A stretch of DNA of 52,342 bases from contig NZ_JANYGQ010000030.1 in NCBI RefSeq assembly GCF_025359345.1, forward strand, positions 1 through 52,342, given 5' to 3'. Of the stretch, positions 50,992-52,342 are shown piece after piece; position 1 is the first letter of the stretch; every line of letters starts with the position of its first letter. The notes below the pieces were generated by a model that was not told where the DNA came from, did not search any database, and saw nothing but the letters and a program-made list of their open reading frames with translations. Made by a program: the position numbers and the translations under genes. Origin of the DNA: Mucilaginibacter sp. GTDB lineage: Bacteria > Bacteroidota > Bacteroidia > Sphingobacteriales > Sphingobacteriaceae.

Positions 50992-52339
50992 TTTGCAAAG
51001 CTTGTTTTAATGGTTGCACCAATGTATCTATATCACCGGCCCCTACTGTTAGTAACAGTTCCGGCTTTTTTGCTTTAATTTCGTTCACTACGGTTTGCTT
51101 ACTGCTCAAACGCTTGTTGGAAAGCTTCATCCGTTGCAATATCATTTCAGCATTTACACCTTCAATTGGCAGTTCGCGCGCCGGGTAAATGTCCAGCATT
51201 ATCAACTCGTCCGAAAGATCAAGCGCTTCGGCAAAGCCGTCAGCAAAATCGCGGGTGCGGGTAAATAAATGCGGCTGAAAAATGGTAGTCAGCTTTTTAT
51301 TAGGATATAATCTTTTTACCGATTTAATAGCTGCCTTTAATTCTTCAGGATGATGTGCATAATCATCAATGAATATTTGACTTTCATTTTTGATGATATA
51401 CTCAAACCTGCGATGCACCCCCCTGAACGAGCCTAAAGCACTTTTTATAGCATCGGCATCAACCTTCAAAATCAAACAGGCCTCGATAGCTGCAACCGCA
51501 TTTTCAATATTGTGTGTGCCCGCAATACCCATCCTGATATTGGTAATACTGGTGTTGCCGTTTTTAAAATCGAAATAGAAGTCGCCGTTTTCTATTTTTA
51601 TGTTCGATGCTGTTGCGTCGGCGTCGCCTTCAACCGCGTAGGTATAACCAGTGTCAAGCGGTAATCCTTTTTTGTGTATCAGCGTACCGCCGGGCTTTAT
51701 CTGCGATGCAAACAATTTAAACGAATCGGTTAAATGTGAGTGGTCGCCGTAAATATCCAAATGGTCAGCGTCCATTGATGTAATGATGGCAACATCAGGG
51801 TGTAGCGTTAGAAACGAGCGGTCATACTCATCGGCTTCAACCACTACCACATTATTTTTGCCATAGAGCACATTACTGTTATAGTTTGATGACAGGCCAC
51901 CAAGGAATGCTGAACAATCATTACCCGAATCCTTTAAAATATGTGCCACCATTGTTGAGGTGGTGGTTTTGCCATGTGTACCTGCAACAGCCACAGTGAA
52001 CATGCCCTGGCTGATGATACCCAATACCTGCGAACGTTTATACAGCCCAAAACCGTTATCCTTAAAAAAGTTCAGGATAGCCGAATCTTTCGGAATTGCG
52101 GGCGTGTATATAATAAGCGTACTGGCATCAGGTGTTTGAAAACTGTAGGGAATCCAATCAATACGGTCATCAAAAATTACCCGTATGCCTTCGTTGTGTA
52201 AATCGTTGGTTAAATCGGTGGATGTTTTATCATAACCGCAAACAACACAGCCCAGGTGATGAAAATACCGGGCCAGGCCGCTCATCCCGATGCCGCCGAT
52301 TCCCACTAAATAAACCCGTTTTATATTGCCTAATTCCAT
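50984..52339 (-). CDS. murC: UDP-N-acetylmuramate--L-alanine ligase
   Basis: A 451-aa Mur ligase adding L-alanine to UDP-MurNAc in the cytoplasm. N-terminal GIGGIGMSGLA (Rossmann-like), ATP loop AGTHGKTTTSTM, central EADEYDRSF and SMDADHLDIYG, and DDYAHHPEELKA in the C-terminal part. The ATG sits at the window edge (52339), so the upstream gene of the operon is not visible. Overlaps ftsQ at its end. Confidence 0.99.
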   Translation of the reverse strand: MELGNIKRVYLVGIGGIGMSGLARYFHHLGCVVCGYDKTSTDLTNDLHNEGIRVIFDDRIDWIPYSFQTPDASTLIIYTPAIPKDSAILNFFKDNGFGLYKRSQVLGIISQGMFTVAVAGTHGKTTTSTMVAHILKDSGNDCSAFLGGLSSNYNSNVLYGKNNVVVVEADEYDRSFLTLHPDVAIITSMDADHLDIYGDHSHLTDSFKLFASQIKPGGTLIHKKGLPLDTGYTYAVEGDADATASNIKIENGDFYFDFKNGNTSITNIRMGIAGTHNIENAVAAIEACLILKVDADAIKSALGSFRGVHRRFEYIIKNESQIFIDDYAHHPEELKAAIKSVKRLYPNKKLTTIFQPHLFTRTRDFADGFAEALDLSDELIMLDIYPARELPIEGVNAEMILQRMKLSNKRLSSKQTVVNEIKAKKPELLLTVGAGDIDTLVQPLKQALQNV

Positions 52340-52342
52340 TTT

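Overview
The window looks like chromosomal DNA of a Bacteroidota bacterium, most probably Sphingobacteriaceae (Mucilaginibacter/Pedobacter-like). This rests on Bacteroidetes-type promoters (TAnnTTTG -7 boxes, often only a few bases from the start codon), families typical of the phylum (DUF5686 and OMP_b-brl_3 outer-membrane proteins, a 58-aa Hc1 protein, YXWGXW, DUF6263, DUF885 lipoproteins), an FtsZ with a long Bacteroidetes-style tail, and almost no Shine-Dalgarno sequences. This is inference from reading, not from a database search. No rRNA, tRNA, CRISPR or intact transposase was seen.

Layout. 0.1-5.3 kb: membrane pyrophosphatase, amino-acid permease, PBP4-type dacB. 5.3-6.8 kb: a gene-poor block with five hairpins built on TGTATCGC words, then a RelE/ParE-type toxin-antitoxin pair. 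6.8-14.2 kb: a ubiD/lipoprotein/lipoprotein operon, a TSUP-DUF1634 pair and an outer-membrane beta-barrel protein. 14.6-26.9 kb: accessory genes, including a HipA-like kinase overlapping DUF3037, a hydrolase lacking its nucleophile, DinB, GNAT, S33 and M24 proteins and several orphan lipoproteins, separated by palindromic repeats. 26.9-31.1 kb: the most accessory-looking part, with a GIY-YIG nuclease gene bracketed by one palindromic repeat family and a primase-like/RepA-like pair whose ATPase is bracketed by another. 31.3-43.6 kb: DUF885 lipoprotein, a repeat and small-RNA-rich gap, DUF6263, YXWGXW, ligA, a candidate small RNA, DUF5686, chrA, dapA, an SGNH hydrolase and Hc1. 43.9-52.3 kb: a GH125 mannosidase, an alpha-oxoamine synthase, then the cell-division operon murC-ftsQ-ftsA-ftsZ on the minus strand.

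How genes work together. murC, ftsQ, ftsA and ftsZ form the peptidoglycan-precursor/divisome operon; dacB and dapA also serve the cell wall. The DUF6371 protein and the ATPase resemble a primase-helicase replication module of a mobile element, without any integrase in view.

The two most interesting signals are not conventional genes. (1) At 33.6-33.93 kb a 33-codon hydrophobic ORF has its leader and start codon mirrored by a near-perfect inverted copy about 250 bp downstream, between two terminator-like hairpins; this resembles a type I toxin-antitoxin or hok-like locus. (2) Many intergenic spaces carry arrays of 7-, 8- or 9-base words whose sequence differs from site to site while the architecture (exact period, often palindromic, abutting genes) is kept.
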